Source: Candidatus Woesearchaeota archaeon
Lineage (GTDB): Archaea; Nanobdellota; Nanobdellia; Woesearchaeales; UBA583
Assembly: GCA_007117405.1 (NCBI GenBank)
Contig: SKGP01000078.1
Span: 1-6,456, forward strand
Reading direction: 5' to 3'
Length of the DNA: 6,456 nucleotides
Each line of letters begins with the position of its first letter. Position 1 is the first letter of the stretch. Shown here piece by piece: positions 5,879 through 6,456 of this stretch. Made by a program: the position numbers and the translations under genes. Below the pieces are notes generated by a model. That model saw only the letters and a list, made by a program, of their open reading frames with translations, searched no databases and was not told the DNA's origin.

Positions 5879-6456
5879 TTAATCCTCTTCATCATCCAAT
5901 GAAAAAAGCTTTTCTGCAACATCTCTGGCATTAAAAATAACCAAATCATCGTAATTTTGACCTACTCCTAAGAAATATATAGGTTTTTCAATTGAATATG
6001 CAGTTGTAACTATTGAACCAGGTCTTTCGTCTGTATCAACTTTTGTAAGTATTACCCCATCTATATTAACTCCATTATTGAAAAGTTCAATCTGTTCAAT
6101 AAGGTCGTTTCCAGATATTGAATCTCCGACAAAAACCGCCAACTGAGCATTTGAAACTCTTTTTACTTTCAAAAGTTCCATCATTAAATTTGAATTGTTT
6201 GGCATTCTACCTGCAGTGTCAATTAAAACTATATCTAATTTTCTTGCTTTTGCATGTTCTATTGCATCGAAGGATACTGCTGCGGGATCTGAGCCTCCTT
6301 TGTGTTGAATTAATTTAAATCCTAATTTTTTTGAATGGCCCTCAAGTTGTTCAACTGCTGCTGCCCTAAATGTATCTGCTGCGGCAACCACGCATGAGAA
6401 ATTGTTTTTTTGTAAAAATTTTACAATCTTTGCTATAGTTGTTGTTTTTCCAGTAC
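5879..6456 (-). CDS. ftsY: Signal recognition particle receptor FtsY, C-terminal NG-domain part (5' end outside window)
   Basis: SRP-family GTPase that docks SRP-ribosome complexes at the membrane for co-translational protein insertion. About 191 residues are visible, and the frame continues past the right edge, so the GTG at 6391 is internal. In order: TGKTTT (P-loop end, at the window edge), ADTFRAAAVEQLEGH (G2/insertion region), DTAGR (G3), GDSISGND, TKVDTDERPG (G4 region) and GVGQNYDDL (G5 and after). The DTFRAAAVEQL, GDSISGND and GVGQ-x-YDDL forms fit archaeal FtsY rather than SRP54, which has an M domain after the G domain; here the protein ends about 17 residues after YDDL with an acidic SLDDEED tail. 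The N domain and any membrane-binding N-terminal region are not visible. Confidence 0.94.
   Translation of the reverse strand, partial: TGKTTTIAKIVKFLQKNNFSCVVAAADTFRAAAVEQLEGHSKKLGFKLIQHKGGSDPAAVSFDAIEHAKARKLDIVLIDTAGRMPNNSNLMMELLKVKRVSNAQLAVFVGDSISGNDLIEQIELFNNGVNIDGVILTKVDTDERPGSIVTTAYSIEKPIYFLGVGQNYDDLVIFNARDVAEKLFSLDDEED

Noticed and set aside
6389..6391. GTG at 6391 as the ftsY start
   Set aside because: The same frame upstream encodes the TGKTTT P-loop up to the window edge, so the gene is cut by the window and does not start there.
1..6456. CRISPR array, insertion sequence, attachment site, toxin-antitoxin or defence genes
   Set aside because: I saw no regularly spaced repeats, transposase, terminal inverted repeats, tRNA-derived duplication or defence-type motifs in any part of the window.

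Overview
This is an AT-rich window of ordinary-looking, gene-dense chromosome. I infer an archaeon, possibly a small-genome DPANN-type lineage, though the lineage is only a guess. Three things support this. The partial FtsY has archaeal-style motifs (GDSISGND, then GVGQ-x-YDDL). Three protein genes have a TATA-like box centred about 25-27 nt before the ATG and no Shine-Dalgarno, which indicates leaderless transcription, and a fourth (aspS) may follow the same plan. The tRNA gene has no encoded CCA. Codon use is strongly AT-biased, with AGA and ATA common.

Layout, left to right. Positions 1-862 (+) hold the C-terminal part of a radical SAM protein: the GGEPT motif is present, but the N-terminal cluster-binding cysteines lie outside the window. 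Positions 958-2781 (+) hold a full-length aspartyl-tRNA synthetase of the bacterial type, with the GAD insertion domain. Only 3 bp away and convergent is a phosphomannomutase/phosphoglucomutase, 2785-4188 (-). Positions 4189-4282 form a divergent promoter region serving the mutase and a tRNA-His gene (4283-4357, +, anticodon GTG). Next is a five-helix membrane protein, possibly DUF4234-like, at 4438-4995 (+). Convergent with it, 10 bp away, is a single-pass membrane-anchored protein with eight cysteines, 5006-5848 (-), which I do not recognise. Finally comes the C-terminal GTPase part of FtsY, the SRP receptor, 5879-6456 (-), running off the right edge.

The genes are mostly housekeeping: translation (AspRS, tRNA-His), protein targeting (FtsY) and sugar-phosphate metabolism feeding glycan synthesis. 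They do not form one pathway. I found no defence system, mobile element, CRISPR array or clearly new multi-gene system. The points most worth checking are: the bacterial-type AspRS in an archaeal context, with residues suggesting it also charges tRNA-Asn; the encoded G-1:C73 with an A1:U72 pair in tRNA-His; the regular leaderless promoter spacing; the perfect inverted repeats covering the stop codons at both convergent junctions; and the unrecognised Cys-rich surface protein next to ftsY.
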